A stretch of 64,000 nucleotides of DNA, from assembly GCA_964019055.1 (NCBI GenBank), contig OZ025208.1, forward strand, positions 8,686,539 through 8,750,538, in the 5' to 3' direction. Shown piece by piece: positions 53,503 through 64,000 of the stretch. The translations under genes and the position numbers were made by a program. The stretch comes from Anthopleura xanthogrammica. Taxonomy: Eukaryota; Cnidaria; Anthozoa; Actiniaria; Actiniidae. The first letter of the stretch is position 1. The number at the start of each line of letters is the position of its first letter. Under the pieces are notes generated by a model. That model searched no databases and was not told the DNA's origin. It saw only the letters and a program-made list of their open reading frames with translations.

Positions 53503-55838
53503 TTTGAATTTCGCGCTAAGACTTAATACCATATATGGATTATGAGCAGAGGATTGTTAAGGTTGCAGTTGCAGAAATGTTTCCATGGATACCTAAACCT
53601 TTGACATTTTTCTTTCTATCTTCAAAACTTAAATTACGACACTTCCCTAACGGGGTTATGTCGCTAAAACACATGTAAATTCACCCAGCAATATCTATAA
53701 GTAGGAATGATCTCGAGGTAGCAATGCCCACTTCTAGGGTATCTATGACTGCTCTCATGCATTGTTTGCCTTGAGTCCACACACATGGCATAATAAACTG
53801 AATGAATTAAGCGCCAGTGTAAAAATAAGGCTCCCACTCATCTGGAAAAATAAAATTCCCTGACTTTTCCCTTACATTTCCCTGACCAAAAACCATTTTT
53901 CGCTGTGCACCTATTTTACGAAAAATTGAAATTCGACCACAGGAAGCCCAACTGAAAATTCCCAATCTAAAATGATTTTTTGAAGGCTGACAGAAATTCC
54001 CTGACTTTTCACTGACTTTTGGATATATTGCAAAAATTCACTGACCAAAATCAAAATTCCCTGACAGTTCTATATTCTCTGACCTTGAAAAAGATTCAGA
54101 ATTCACTGACTTTTCCCTGACCTTGGGAACCCTGAAAAAGTAAGTTTTTGCATTTTTTGGATGCCTCTTTTTATTACAAACTTTTGAAGGGGATCATAAA
54201 AAGGACCTAAACAAAATGATGACTGATCTCTAACCATGATTTTCCTATAAAGCTTGCTACTATACATTATTCACAAACTACGTCAGCGTTCGCCATGTGG
54301 TCGCACTTTTCATGTCATGCAAATGGTGGGGTATCAATCGTTAGTCTTTCATGGATACTTAAGTTTACAGCCAAAACGGCTCATGAAAGTGTACCCCGAC
54401 AAAAGGCTTCATTAATGATTTGAAATGACTCGAATATTGAGTTGATTATTCACTTTGAGTTTTCTTTGATAAATCGGAAGACTCCAAACTTCACATTCAA
54501 TTTACAGCTAAAAATTCTAAGTAGTCACTTCTAAAATAAGTGCATGCATGAGCTTAAATTCATAATTCATAAAATCATTAATTGATTCTATATAGGGCGG
54601 TACGCTTGAGCCGTCGTTTTGACTGTAAGATTTATTAATGTTTCATCATCATGATGATAATGACTTGATTTACATTTTAGAGCAGTTCTTGTAGCAAGAT
54701 TCGCAAATAAAGACCTGTTAAATAGACAATTAATGAGAGAGAAAAGATGCATCTAGAAAAAGGTATATACAGCTATTGCAAGAAGGGTTGAAGAGGCGAT
54801 CAGCGATTGGCTATCCGGTTGATTGGCGATTGAACGACTGAAAGGATCTCAAGCTGATCTGAGAAAAAATGTTAGCCAATCAGAATCAACAAAATTTGCA
54901 AAACTGAGGTCACCCTTATCATAGCAGGCCGGCTCAGGAAACGGTTATTTCTTTATTTTATTTTCCCTTTCAGTATTGATTCTACATTAAGTGAATAGTC
55001 GAATGGTGAAATATTTCTTCATTTGAATGATGCGTCTTTAAGTGAAAAGTACTTCCAATATGTTAATGACTGTGACGTCCACGCAGGCTTCATTAAATAT
55101 ACAAAATTGAGCTGGTTCACACAAACATTATTTAAAAAGCATCATCATTATAATCGTGGTTTCCAAAATGTTTACTGTAAATTTGGTGTCACATGATTGC
55201 CATTTTTTATTATTACAAGTAAAAGAAATACACTCAAAAGCCTATGTAGACGGCACAGTCATTAACATATTGGAAGTATAAACCTTTATAACTTAAAGAC
55301 GCATCACTTAAATGAAGAAATATAGTCACCATTCGACCATTCACTTCATTTAGAATCAATACCGAGTGTATTGTATCAGGGGTTAATTAGGTGCACTTTA
55401 AGTTTTTGAGTTATATTAGTCTAAATATGAGATTTTTGGGGAACAAAATATTGATTGTGCAAATTTAAATGATTTTGCATATGTGCCACTGACTGGATTT
55501 AGATCGCGCGCACGAAAACCGCTCGAGCCTCAATAATATGATAATTGATGCGAAACCCCTTAATATAATAACAGCATGCAGGATAGAGCGCGGTACGACA
55601 GTCAATATCTGTTTTATATGCTCCTTCATTAACACCTTTTATTAAACTTATAAAACTGCCATTTCCTGTTAGTCCGGAATGATGATATATAAATTTATGA
55701 GCAACCGAATAGTCAGATAGATAATCAACGCACTGAAATCTTCCTAGCAAATAATCTTTCTAGAGCTGTAGGTGCACTGATATCTAAACTACGACGTGCG
55801 CAATTTGGACAAAAGAGAGCGACAACGTTTTGAGCAAA
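53503..55838. other. Intergenic; long inverted repeat upstream of the GPCR
   Basis: Apart from the inverted repeat at 54971-55363 and a cluster of CCCTGACTTTT/CCCTGACC-like short repeats at 53868-54130, I see nothing gene-like. Confidence 0.5.
54971..55363. mobile_element. Inverted-repeat element with 120-bp arms
   Basis: The left arm (about 54971-55090) and right arm (about 55239-55363) match as inverted copies, e.g. CCAATATGTTAATGACTGTG against CACAGTCATTAACATATTGG (with minor differences nearby) and GATGCGTCTTTAAGTGA against TAACTTAAAGACGCATC. The loop is about 150 bp. No coding sequence. Confidence 0.85.
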
Positions 55839-56888
55839 ATGGCCTCAGGAATCTACTTCAATACATCCAGGCAACTCGACGCAAATCGCACAAACATATC
55901 AGAGAATATGAATGATAGAGTCTACGCATTCGTATCTGTTTCTACTTCCATCAAGGTCAGTTTTACCTTTCTCACAGCGACAATGTGTATATTTGGAGTA
56001 GGAGCGAATGCATTTGCATTGGCCTGCAAACTAGACGATTTGCGCGCAAGGAAGACTCGTCTGCAAGTAGCCTTTAGACGTCAAGTACTGTGTTTCCTCA
56101 TGATCAGCCTATCTACTTCAGATATCATCACCGCTTTGCTCGGAGGAGGAACCCTGACTGTGAACTTTTTGGCTGATGTTTTTCAAGCTGAATGGCCTTG
56201 TAAAATAAGTCGATTTGTTCTAGTGTTCACTGCTAACATAAGCGTTAACAATTTATTGTTGATATCAGTAGAGAAGTATCTTGGTATTTTTTACTGGAAA
56301 AAACTGCCTTCAGTGTCAGCTGTAAGATGGGGTATCCTATTCATTTGGCTGGAAGCAATTTTAGCATCATTCGCATCGTTTTTACTTTACGGTTCCGTAA
56401 GAATAAACTTGGACGATCACAGCTATACATTGATATGTGATGTGATCACTAGTTTACCATACAGTCAAGCGATATTTATAGGAACTTTTTTCTTTGCATA
56501 TTTTATTCCCGTCGCTTTTGTGTCCTACGCTGCAGTTGCCATCATACATAACATTCGGCTCAGCAACAAGAACGTAAATACTTCGCACGTAAGAAAACAA
56601 CAACTCAGAAATGCTCAATTGTTTGTAGATATTATTGTAGGTTTTGTGCTACCTTACGCCCTTATCATATTCTATCGTTTTTACCGAGTGTTATCCCAAC
56701 GCAAATTCAGTTTTGTAGCAGAGTATATCTACCGTTATGTCAGTATGATATTATTAGTTTCTAATTGCGTTATCAACCCTATTATCTATTACACACGATG
56801 TAGAAGGTACAGAAAGAAAATAAGAGCCTTTTTGCATTCTTTAAATTGTGTTAGAAACTTAGTTGGTTCAGATGAAATACAAGGTTGA
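55839..56888 (+). CDS. Rhodopsin-like (class A) GPCR, intronless
   Basis: 349 residues from the ATG at 55839. Seven membrane segments are visible. TM1 has FGVGANAFAL; TM2 has LSTSDI in place of LAxxD; TM3 opens with the conserved Cys (WPCKISRF) and ends SVEKYLGI, so the usual DRY is EKY. TM4 has WGILFIWLEAILASF. The loop-2 Cys is in YTLICDV. TM5 has FFFAYFIPVAFVSY. TM6 carries GFVLPYALIIFY, lacking CWxP. TM7 has the canonical NPIIYY, followed by an Arg/Lys-rich helix 8. N-glycosylation motifs lie in the short N-terminus (NRTN). Intronless class A receptors are abundant in anthozoans. The ligand cannot be read from sequence; a weakly conserved orphan or peptide/amine-type receptor is possible. 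Confidence 0.88.
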   Translation: MASGIYFNTSRQLDANRTNISENMNDRVYAFVSVSTSIKVSFTFLTATMCIFGVGANAFALACKLDDLRARKTRLQVAFRRQVLCFLMISLSTSDIITALLGGGTLTVNFLADVFQAEWPCKISRFVLVFTANISVNNLLLISVEKYLGIFYWKKLPSVSAVRWGILFIWLEAILASFASFLLYGSVRINLDDHSYTLICDVITSLPYSQAIFIGTFFFAYFIPVAFVSYAAVAIIHNIRLSNKNVNTSHVRKQQLRNAQLFVDIIVGFVLPYALIIFYRFYRVLSQRKFSFVAEYIYRYVSMILLVSNCVINPIIYYTRCRRYRKKIRAFLHSLNCVRNLVGSDEIQG

Positions 56889-57734
56889 ATGGCTCACTAA
56901 GACAGAATGATCCCCTAGTCGTTGCGTCAGAAGGACCTCAATGACGTTGGACTTTAGGTTTGTTTATGAGAGGGACAACAAGCTTCGACATTACTTTTGT
57001 AATATACTCTTGTATATACTAATGAAATGAAAAGATCTTATAAATGTTGTATTTACTGTATGTAAAGATTGATAATTAAAAAGAGATTTTAGCATTTACT
57101 GCATTTGTCATTGCCTTTTGTCAATCAGATGTAGTGAGCATAAACTTTGATTTATTTAACACGGAAAACTTGAAAATCATCAGCTTGGAAAAACATTAAA
57201 ATACATTTGAAGCCGCTCTCCTTGCGACCACTCTCGGCTAGCTTTAGTTATGGCTATGCAGGGCGGTAGTTGTCGACCATGGTTGTGAAACCGTTTGCAT
57301 TGCCGCTTATGAGAGCGACTATATAGGTTTAGTTATGACCGAGTTTTTCGATTTCCGGAGGTAAAATATTGTTTTATGCATTTTTTTAATACTTGAATGC
57401 TGTGTGAGAGTCTATTGTAAAGAAGTGCGCTTTACTGAACCCACTTCTTGAAGACCCTAGCCCAGAGTCAGTCGTTCTTATATATATATATATAAGTTTA
57501 GGTAACTTATTTCAAAGAACGGTACGTTTATTTCAGATATTCTGTCTTAGTTTTTAGTAGTTTTACGTATACGTGCCTTTCTTTCGGAATTTCTTAAACT
57601 GTAGCCAGTTCGGATCAGTCAGTAGATAGCTCTTTTAGATTAGCTGTGCATGGTGAGATTATTTAAAGACAGATTTGAAAACTATATAAAACAGCCTTCT
57701 GCTTTTTAAGCTGGACTATTTTTATTTGTCACAT

Positions 57735-58023
57735 GCACCCAAATCTATCCAGTAAGGCATGAGCAGGTGAACTTGTGTCATGGAAACCTCGAGCTGCCTG
57801 CTTTTGAAGTCTTTGTAATTTGTCACTCTGAATACCATGCACACATTGTGTCCCACACACGGCTACAATGAATGAAGTGTGGCTTTATGAATGATTCGTA
57901 TATCTTGATAGCAATCTCGTTTAATATTGACAAATTCGAATGCTGAGTCTTTTTAGGTCCCCAGCTTTGGTTTTTACTGAGGTGTTTTACATTGGCTAAC
58001 AAAGGATTTTCCCATTTTATCAA
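57735..58023 (-). pseudogene. Decayed non-LTR retrotransposon RT fragment
   Basis: The minus strand reads SILNEIAIKIYESFIKPHF and IHCSRVWD, matching the late reverse-transcriptase region of non-LTR elements (xPHFxYCSxVW). After a frame change it continues SDKLQRLQKQAARGF, the usual next motif. Both parts are short and broken, so this is a dead remnant. Confidence 0.7.
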
Positions 58024-58235
58024 GTCTCCTTATATTAGGTTATGATGAAATGCTTGCTTTGTTTTGCTTTCATTTCCCTCACTTATCATGCACTAATGAA
58101 CAGGATGGTATTTTTTCTTTTTCATTGTTTTTTGTATTTTATTTATTTTGTGCCTCGTTTTCCATTTGCTGGTCCCGCCTTTTATTTCCTACACGCAGCT
58201 GTGCCTTCACTTTACAGACAAAACTGAGTGGACAC

Positions 58236-58748
58236 AAACTGAGTTGGCATATAATCAAGAGAGCATAAATAAGAGAGGGAAACTTCTTAATATCGCGCGC
58301 GCGCCATGTGAATTCCCGGTTGGGCTATTTTTAGCATTCTTATAAAGTCAATTTTCGCCTCACCCTACTCCAGTATGTCAAAAATTGTGTGCCTCATCCA
58401 AACCTGTATGGGGGAAAAAGATGTATGGGGAAAAAAACACAAAAGTCGCGTCTTTTTGAGTGTTCCAAAGCCTAGCTCAGTCGTCTTTTATCAAAGAACA
58501 GAACATAACCAATCCTCATCTATTTGCTTTATATAATAGATTTTGCCGAAACAAGTGAGAAAAATTGACGAAAAGAATGTTATTTTTGAGAGCGCGCGCA
58601 CACGGCCACGTCATCAAAAAATCAAAAACCAAAGGACTGCGCGCGAATCCTAAAAATAGCCCAAACGGGAATACACATGGCGCGCGCGATCCGCACGATA
58701 TTAAGAAGTTTCCCTCTCTTATTTATGCTCTCTTGATATAATTTAGAA
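58236..58748. mobile_element. Inverted-repeat element with about 95-bp arms
   Basis: ATCAAGAGAGCATAAATAAG, GAAACTTCTTAATATCG and GAATTCCCGGTTGGGCTATT on the left recur inverted on the right (AATAGCCCAAACGGGAATAC, CGATATTAAGAAGTTTCC, CTTATTTATGCTCTCTTGAT). The interior is about 310 bp, with CG-dinucleotide runs in the arms. Confidence 0.8.
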
Positions 58749-59822
58749 CTGATAGTTGGCAGTCTAATTACTGAGATGATTTCAAAATAGCAGACGTCTC
58801 TCGAATCTCAGTGTGAGTTGCAATTGTGGCGGGGGATATTTTTCTTGATCCTTTGTCAATTCTAAAACTTTTGCTGTATAGTAGTAGGTAAAATGTAAAT
58901 TTGAAGGAAGAGAAGAAGAAAGGGTTGATTTTTTGCTTGCCAAAAATAACCTCAAAAATCTTCTTTAGATTTTGATTTGAATCCTATGTTTAATTTAACA
59001 TTCAGCTACCAGTTTCAAAGTTTCAGCAAAATCAGGTCGATTGAAATCCAGCGTTCCATGCAGGAACTCTTGAAAAAGAGGGGTCGAAAATTATAAAACT
59101 CGCACTCTTAAAAATGATGAGTTTGCTCAAAAAAAATGATAACAATATGGCTGAAATCTCTGTTTATTCAGCTTCAAGAAAATATATACTTTTATAGAGA
59201 TTAGGTGAGTAGTTTGTGCGCTACAAGTTATGTTTAATGTATACACGGTCGCGAAGGTCCCCTGTGGTACCTTTTAAAATAATCATTAAATATCTATTTT
59301 TTTCCCATTCTCAGTCCATGATTTTGCTGAATAATTCTTTTTTCACGTTCATAGAGCTATATTCGTTCATATTTTGCCAACCGCTTCAGCTTTGTATGAT
59401 AAAAAATCTCTACGATTATGAAAACTTTTTACCATACAGTTTAGCCTGAGAAAACACCCGGCATCTATTCGCTCCTCGTCCCCCGTTTTAGTTGTCAATA
59501 AAGATAACGCGCGACGACCCTTATCATGAAGTCGACATCAAAATAAACTATTCTTCAAGGTGCAGTATTGTGCAGGCTCGCGCGCGCGCCATACACTGAA
59601 TTCTATACAACTAACTTTAAAGATCAAAAGTATCACAATCAAGAAATCTATAGTCATCAGTAACCGTTTTAACATACCTGCCCTCATTTGTTGTTCCCTA
59701 ATTGGAATGACATCATGCAAGCACGACTAGCAATTTTCCTTTTGGAAACACTGGGCGACTGATGCACTAGTAAAACCAAATAGGCCTTTCTTAATATCTA
59801 TCATCAATGCAATCTAAGTAGT

Positions 59823-60848
59823 TCAGTTATCAATGGATGGGTTTTCATCGCTAGGGATTGATATCGATGATGCATTACTCAAACGACTAAAGCTATCATG
59901 GCCGAGGGAAGTTTGTCTTTGAACCGCGTGGTTGCTGCAGCAAGATTTCCTCTCCTGATGATACTGACTTTTGGATGTTAAACTCGCATTATTTTTCTTC
60001 TTGTTCGAGTTTGGTTCTTGGATTGGTATCCGGAACGCAATTTCTTTGGGTGAGGGATAAAATGAGAAAAAGTGGTCCAAATAAGTTTTCCTGTTTCCAA
60101 AATACTCCCCACATGGGCAAGAGCATTTTTTGTGTGATTTTCTTAAGTGATCTTCCAACTTTTCTTTCAAGCAGAAAACTTTTCCAGGGCAAAATGTGCA
60201 CCTCAGTTGACTGGAAACATGTTGGTGTAGCTCCTTTTCTGAGGAAAATGATGCTAACTTATGACTATGAGTGCAGCCAGGGTTATAGCATAGCAGGTTA
60301 TGAAAATCTGTATCGTGCTTGGTCAACTCCTTGTTATCCATAAATCCCATCTTACAAATACTGCAACTGTATTCTACCAGGTCCAGAAGAGTTGAAATCG
60401 AAGGCTCACAATTTATGGCTTTAAGAGTGACGCCATATTTGCTGGCAACAGCTTCTACGAGTTCCTGGGTGCGTTCTAGGGATTTCGATAGAAGAAACCC
60501 CCCAAACTGTCCTTCTTTTCCCTCCGTAACCCTACTGGGAATCTTATCACGTCCAAGTGAAGTTCTACTAATCGTACTGGAATGAGAATAAGGGTATTTA
60601 TACTTCAATACATAGTCTTCAAGCATTTCCCAAGCTGCATATTTTCTGTCATTGGCTGTTGGTGCAGGATGTTTGAAGAGCCATGGCCTGTATTTTGGTA
60701 GAATACTGCGTGACACATCTTGTGGATAAAAAATATGAACAACAAGGTTTCCTCTTAGGGAAGGAGATAGCGTGATTCCCTTGATAAAATCAATGAATTC
60801 GCGTTCCCATTCGATGAAAATTACCTTTCTTGAACTTGAACAAGTCAT
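59823..60848 (-). CDS. PIN/NYN-like domain plus zinc-finger protein, paralogue 3 (reverse orientation, altered C-terminus)
   Basis: Intronless, 341 residues. The frame is open from 60929, but the first ATG in it, and the one that matches its relatives, is at 60848 (MTCSSSRKVIFIEWE). The usual strand-1 Asp is Glu here (E13). The alpha-beta domain has a long Ser-rich insertion (about 95-130) before FGGFLLSK. Fingers 1-4 follow the family: CSICKMGFMDNKELTKHDTD, CYNPGCTHSHK, CTFCPGKVFCLKEKLEDHLR and KCSCPCGEYFGNRKTYLDHF. At the point where relatives carry the conserved LPC..FHH..PY.C pair, this copy instead runs into PSPKEIAFRIPIQEPN and a Ser/Asn/Lys-rich tail, so the last two fingers are missing. 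The product is otherwise open, with no stop or frameshift. Confidence 0.82.
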   Translation of the reverse strand: MTCSSSRKVIFIEWEREFIDFIKGITLSPSLRGNLVVHIFYPQDVSRSILPKYRPWLFKHPAPTANDRKYAAWEMLEDYVLKYKYPYSHSSTISRTSLGRDKIPSRVTEGKEGQFGGFLLSKSLERTQELVEAVASKYGVTLKAINCEPSISTLLDLVEYSCSICKMGFMDNKELTKHDTDFHNLLCYNPGCTHSHKLASFSSEKELHQHVSSQLRCTFCPGKVFCLKEKLEDHLRKSHKKCSCPCGEYFGNRKTYLDHFFSFYPSPKEIAFRIPIQEPNSNKKKNNASLTSKSQYHQERKSCCSNHAVQRQTSLGHDSFSRLSNASSISIPSDENPSIDN

Positions 60849-62680
60849 GATCCGGCGCTCGATGGATGGCCTTCCCTTCCAAAAGGAAGATCTTTTTGTC
60901 TGGCGTGAAAAATACTTGTTATTCGTCAAACAGTGTTTTAAAAAATTGAAAATTCACTTGCAATGTTTTACACAATAATGTGCTGATGTCTTCCAAGATT
61001 TTAAAAGCAAAGATATTTCATCCACAGTTAGCGAAAATATGCGAATTTTTATCACAGAGAACAAGGATCCAATCTAGCAAAATTTCTGTCCATTAAAGTC
61101 ATATCTCAAACAATGGCTGAATTCAAAATTATCTACTTCAAAACGGTCACAATTTTGTAATATATGACTGAACTTAGATGTATATAAATCGTTTTTATCG
61201 TGGAGACATTTTAGTGTTCTTTGTGTTTGAAGTTCAATGTTTCATGTTTACATTGACACTTGTGTGGTCGATGGCAGGTGGTTTCGACAAAATGTTTTCA
61301 ACGAGGATTTCCTGTTGCCTGGGTAACGCTCTCATTCGGTATTCAAATTTTAGTCCAATCAGATGTGGAGTAAGCAGCAGCGGGCATTTTTAGCAACAAT
61401 GATCAAAGACGTACTATGATGCATGGGTAGGTAAGATTGTAGAACGGTATACTAAAATTGCGAAGGAATTAAAAGATAAAATATGCAGTCGTTTTTGATT
61501 GTTCTAAATGGTACCCGGTAACAGTATTTATTTTTTAACGTCGTCGTCTAAAAATGAAATCAGTTGAGTAAAAATGAAAAAAAAAATGCGTGAAACAGGA
61601 CAAGAAATAGTGACAGCTTTCGCCAATTACTGTGTGCCCCTCTGTGGGCCTTTCAAGTTACTATTATCATGGTGACATGCAGATATTTTATGTCAAAAAA
61701 GGTGAATTGAACGGCGGGAACGCCATAACAACTTTCGCCAATTATTGTTCATCAGTCAACAATTTGCAAATTGAGTATGTAATGAAAAGAATTCAAAAAT
61801 TCAAGTTACGTTTTAAAATACTCATGTGTAGTTATTGTCTTGGATTGTGAGAATGAAAATATTAACTGTAAGAACTGACGAAAATATAGATAGCATGCTG
61901 CGTACCATCCCCGAAGATAATATATTTGAACGAACTGACCAGATTGTTAATGAACTGCATTAAAGAATCCATTAAATCTAAAGAAATTAAAATAAATGAA
62001 CATAAGATCAAAAGATTATATGAAGACTGTGATCAAAAGTTCTTGAGTATAGGATGTGTATGGACGTGGTGATATTTGGTGCATAATGGATGGGGATAGT
62101 GATTAGGGTTGAGTAGAAAGAAGGATAGATGTATGAATGAAAAAATAGATAAATAGTTAGATATTACGGATAAATAAGTGGAGGGATAGACGCATGGAAA
62201 GCTGTGAATGGATATGCATGCATGAATGAAAGGTGGAAGAATACAAATGAATGGATTGATTGATGGGAATCAATGGATTGTTGAATGTTGGTATGGAATG
62301 GAAGGATGGATGGATTGCCATAGCAACCATTTTTCATAATAAACTGAATGTACAAAATGAAATATTAAAATACCGCAAACTTCAACGCCGATTTTAAAAT
62401 AAATTGTACAAAAGAACGCCTTTCTTTAAGACGAAATCTTAACTCGTAATTGGTACGCTTATAAAAACATGACAGCTTTCGTTTTCCCAAGATTGGCACT
62501 TAAACATTGTCACTTCGAATTTTAGTGAACCAAAAATTTTCGATTGGCTACTGCAGCGCTTTTCACTATTTACCATTAGCAGCTTGCGCAAACACACAGC
62601 CTGGCTTCATGTTTAGCCATCACAATGAATATGAACTCATCACAGAACCATTTCTAAACGGACGTACTCGATATTGAGAG
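60849..62680. other. Divergent intergenic region between zinc-finger paralogues 3 and 4
   Basis: Head-to-head genes about 1.8 kb apart. A short open stretch near 61855-61963 (ILTVRTDENIDSMLRTIP) is probably a repeat remnant. ATGGATGGATTG-like simple repeat lies at about 62240-62315. Confidence 0.45.
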
Positions 62681-63640
62681 ATGGCTGGACAAATTGTGAA
62701 ATATTTTTACATAGATTGGGAAAGTGGAGGATCGAAATTTTTAAGAAGCTCGGATAAAATCACAGTCACTCCTGGTGCTCAGAAGACAATTCGAATCCAT
62801 GTGTTTTACAACAGATCGAACCCCGAGAGCCTTCTTTTGAATGATTGGGACTGGATATCAAAACATCCTTCAGCAACAGATGCACCTGATGCTGCGTGGG
62901 TTGCGCTCATGTCTTCTCTGATTTCCGATCGCAAGTTTTTGACCAAACCCAATGTTGTACTATATCTTGTGTCTAAAGACCAGTCAAGATTTATGGAGCT
63001 TATCTCGGTGATAAAAACAAACAGTGTTGCATCGATAGTGCCAATCAATTCTACCACAACGTCCATCACTGATTGCTTAGATCATGTTTGTTCTCTGTGC
63101 TTGATCATTTTTCGCGACAGTTCAGAAAAAGAGCACCATGATCGCCTCAATCATTTGCTTCTGTGTAATAATCCTTCCTGCGATCGAAGTAGAAAAGGAA
63201 ATGGATTTTGGAATAAATCTGAGCTTCACGATCACGTATCCAAGCAACGAAAGTGTGATATTTGTTTGACTGGATTGGTGTTTTGCAGCCCTAAAAAGAA
63301 AGACGAACACATGAGAAGCGTCCATGTTCGTAAACTCAACGCAAATCGTAATGCGTCTTCGTTAGACCATCGTACTGATGCGGACCAGACAACGTTTCAT
63401 TTCCGTTATAGTCTTTATCCATTGCCTTGCTTAGCTGAGCCTACTTGTGCACAGCGGTTTCGCACGACAGCTGCACAGGTGTTTCATCACGTGTCTTGTC
63501 ATCAGTGTGAGTTCCCGTATGTATGCATGGCTTGTGTCAATCAATATAAAAGACCTGTTTGCCTTAAAAGTAAAACGGAACTATTAGACCACGCGAAGGT
63601 GATGGAACACAGAACTGAGGAATTCATCTTCACTGAATAG
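62681..63640 (+). CDS. PIN/NYN-like domain plus multi-zinc-finger protein, paralogue 4
   Basis: Intronless, 319 residues from the ATG at 62681. Starts MAGQIVKYFYIDWESGG (D12). The alpha-beta domain keeps IRIHVFYN, ATDAPDAAWVALMS, and VVLYLVSKDQSRFMEL with an acidic turn, the closest of the four to the PIN/NYN strand order together with paralogue 1. Fingers: CSLCLIIFRDSSEKEHHDRL; LLCNNPSCDRSRKGNGFW then HDHVSKQ; CDICLTGLVFCSPKKKDEHM; then the family C-terminal pair PLPCLAEPTCAQRF, FHHVSCH, YVCMACV and LDHAKVMEHRTEEF. It lies head-to-head with paralogue 3. Confidence 0.85.
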   Translation: MAGQIVKYFYIDWESGGSKFLRSSDKITVTPGAQKTIRIHVFYNRSNPESLLLNDWDWISKHPSATDAPDAAWVALMSSLISDRKFLTKPNVVLYLVSKDQSRFMELISVIKTNSVASIVPINSTTTSITDCLDHVCSLCLIIFRDSSEKEHHDRLNHLLLCNNPSCDRSRKGNGFWNKSELHDHVSKQRKCDICLTGLVFCSPKKKDEHMRSVHVRKLNANRNASSLDHRTDADQTTFHFRYSLYPLPCLAEPTCAQRFRTTAAQVFHHVSCHQCEFPYVCMACVNQYKRPVCLKSKTELLDHAKVMEHRTEEFIFTE

Positions 63641-63699
63641 CTATTATAGCTAGAACATATCTTTTTCAGAACTGGCGTCGCCGCCCTTATCATAATTGA

Positions 63700-64000
63700 C
63701 TTCCTGTGACTGGAAATACAGCATACGATACGATTAGGTGAAGGAATAGGCACGATAAGGTGCGGTTTGAAGACAGCTGTTAAAACGAATGAGCCTACAG
63801 TCCATGCCATCAGCTAATTGGATATAGACACGTACGATCTGGTCACTCGGTACGGTGTGAAGGCATCTCATGGCCCATTACCTAAACCTGCTGTCCATCC
63901 CATCAGGTGATCGGATAGATGCGACCCGGTCACGGTGTACGGTATGAAAGCATCCGTTCATCCAACCAAGTGATCGGCACGAGACGCCTATATCGCAAAT
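63700..64000. repeat. Degenerate tandem repeat of about 85 bp at window end
   Basis: Units contain CCATCAGSTRATYGGATA-like text at about 63806, 63899 and 63962 and GGTCAC..GGTACGGTGTGAA-like text at about 63840 and 63925. A more diverged first unit begins near 63733. The array runs to the window edge. Confidence 0.6.

Larger units (their letters stand above)
56889..59822. other. Intergenic between the GPCR and zinc-finger paralogue 3
   Basis: Contains a decayed LINE fragment (57735-58023) and an inverted repeat (58236-58748). The short frames at 58042-58345 and 59216-59449 lack recognisable motifs. Confidence 0.5.

Overview
This is nuclear DNA from an animal, most likely an anthozoan cnidarian (stony coral or sea anemone). 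The sequence shows AT-rich, intron-containing genes, many small terminal-inverted-repeat elements, long micro- and minisatellites, decayed LINE/Penelope-type remnants, and gene families typical of corals: 2'-5' oligoadenylate synthase, a PAN/EGF/fibrinogen-like secreted lectin, a GCM factor, macroH2A and a rhodopsin-type GPCR. The species call is inference. All spliced models were built by hand from splice sites, reading phase and recognisable protein motifs.

Layout. 45-8465 (-): a five-coding-exon OAS gene with an intact catalytic Asp triad, an apparent one-base deletion in its second coding exon, and a hydrophobic C-terminal tail; its introns hold a long hairpin and 1.1-kb direct repeats. 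12495-17992 (-): a four-exon secreted PAN-EGF-fibrinogen-like protein. 20418-28144 (-), perhaps reaching 19733: a GCM-domain gene whose C-terminal half resembles a MULE transposase core. 30535-34661 (-): a three-exon gene for a small basic protein I do not recognise. 37445-41195 (+), 59823-60848 (-) and 62681-63640 (+): four intronless paralogues with an N-terminal Rossmann/PIN-NYN-like domain and a string of atypical C2H2-type zinc fingers. 43890-50570 (-): complete seven-exon macroH2A. 50717-52289 (+) and 52571-53502 (-): two convergent two-exon microprotein genes, the first sharing a 146-bp divergent promoter with macroH2A. 55839-56888 (+): an intronless class A GPCR. The rest is introns and intergenic DNA full of MITE-like inverted repeats and satellites.

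How the genes relate. There is no operon logic here. The strongest candidate for an undescribed system is the cluster of PIN-like/zinc-finger paralogues: single-exon, local, differing in orientation and C-terminus, in a window that also holds an OAS (dsRNA sensor). A functional link between the two is conjecture. The second candidate is the GCM-transposase-like fusion, which fits the proposed origin of WRKY-GCM1 DNA-binding domains in Mutator-like transposases.

Limits: no database, transcript or structure search was possible. UTRs, alternative exons and exact transposon family names are uncertain.
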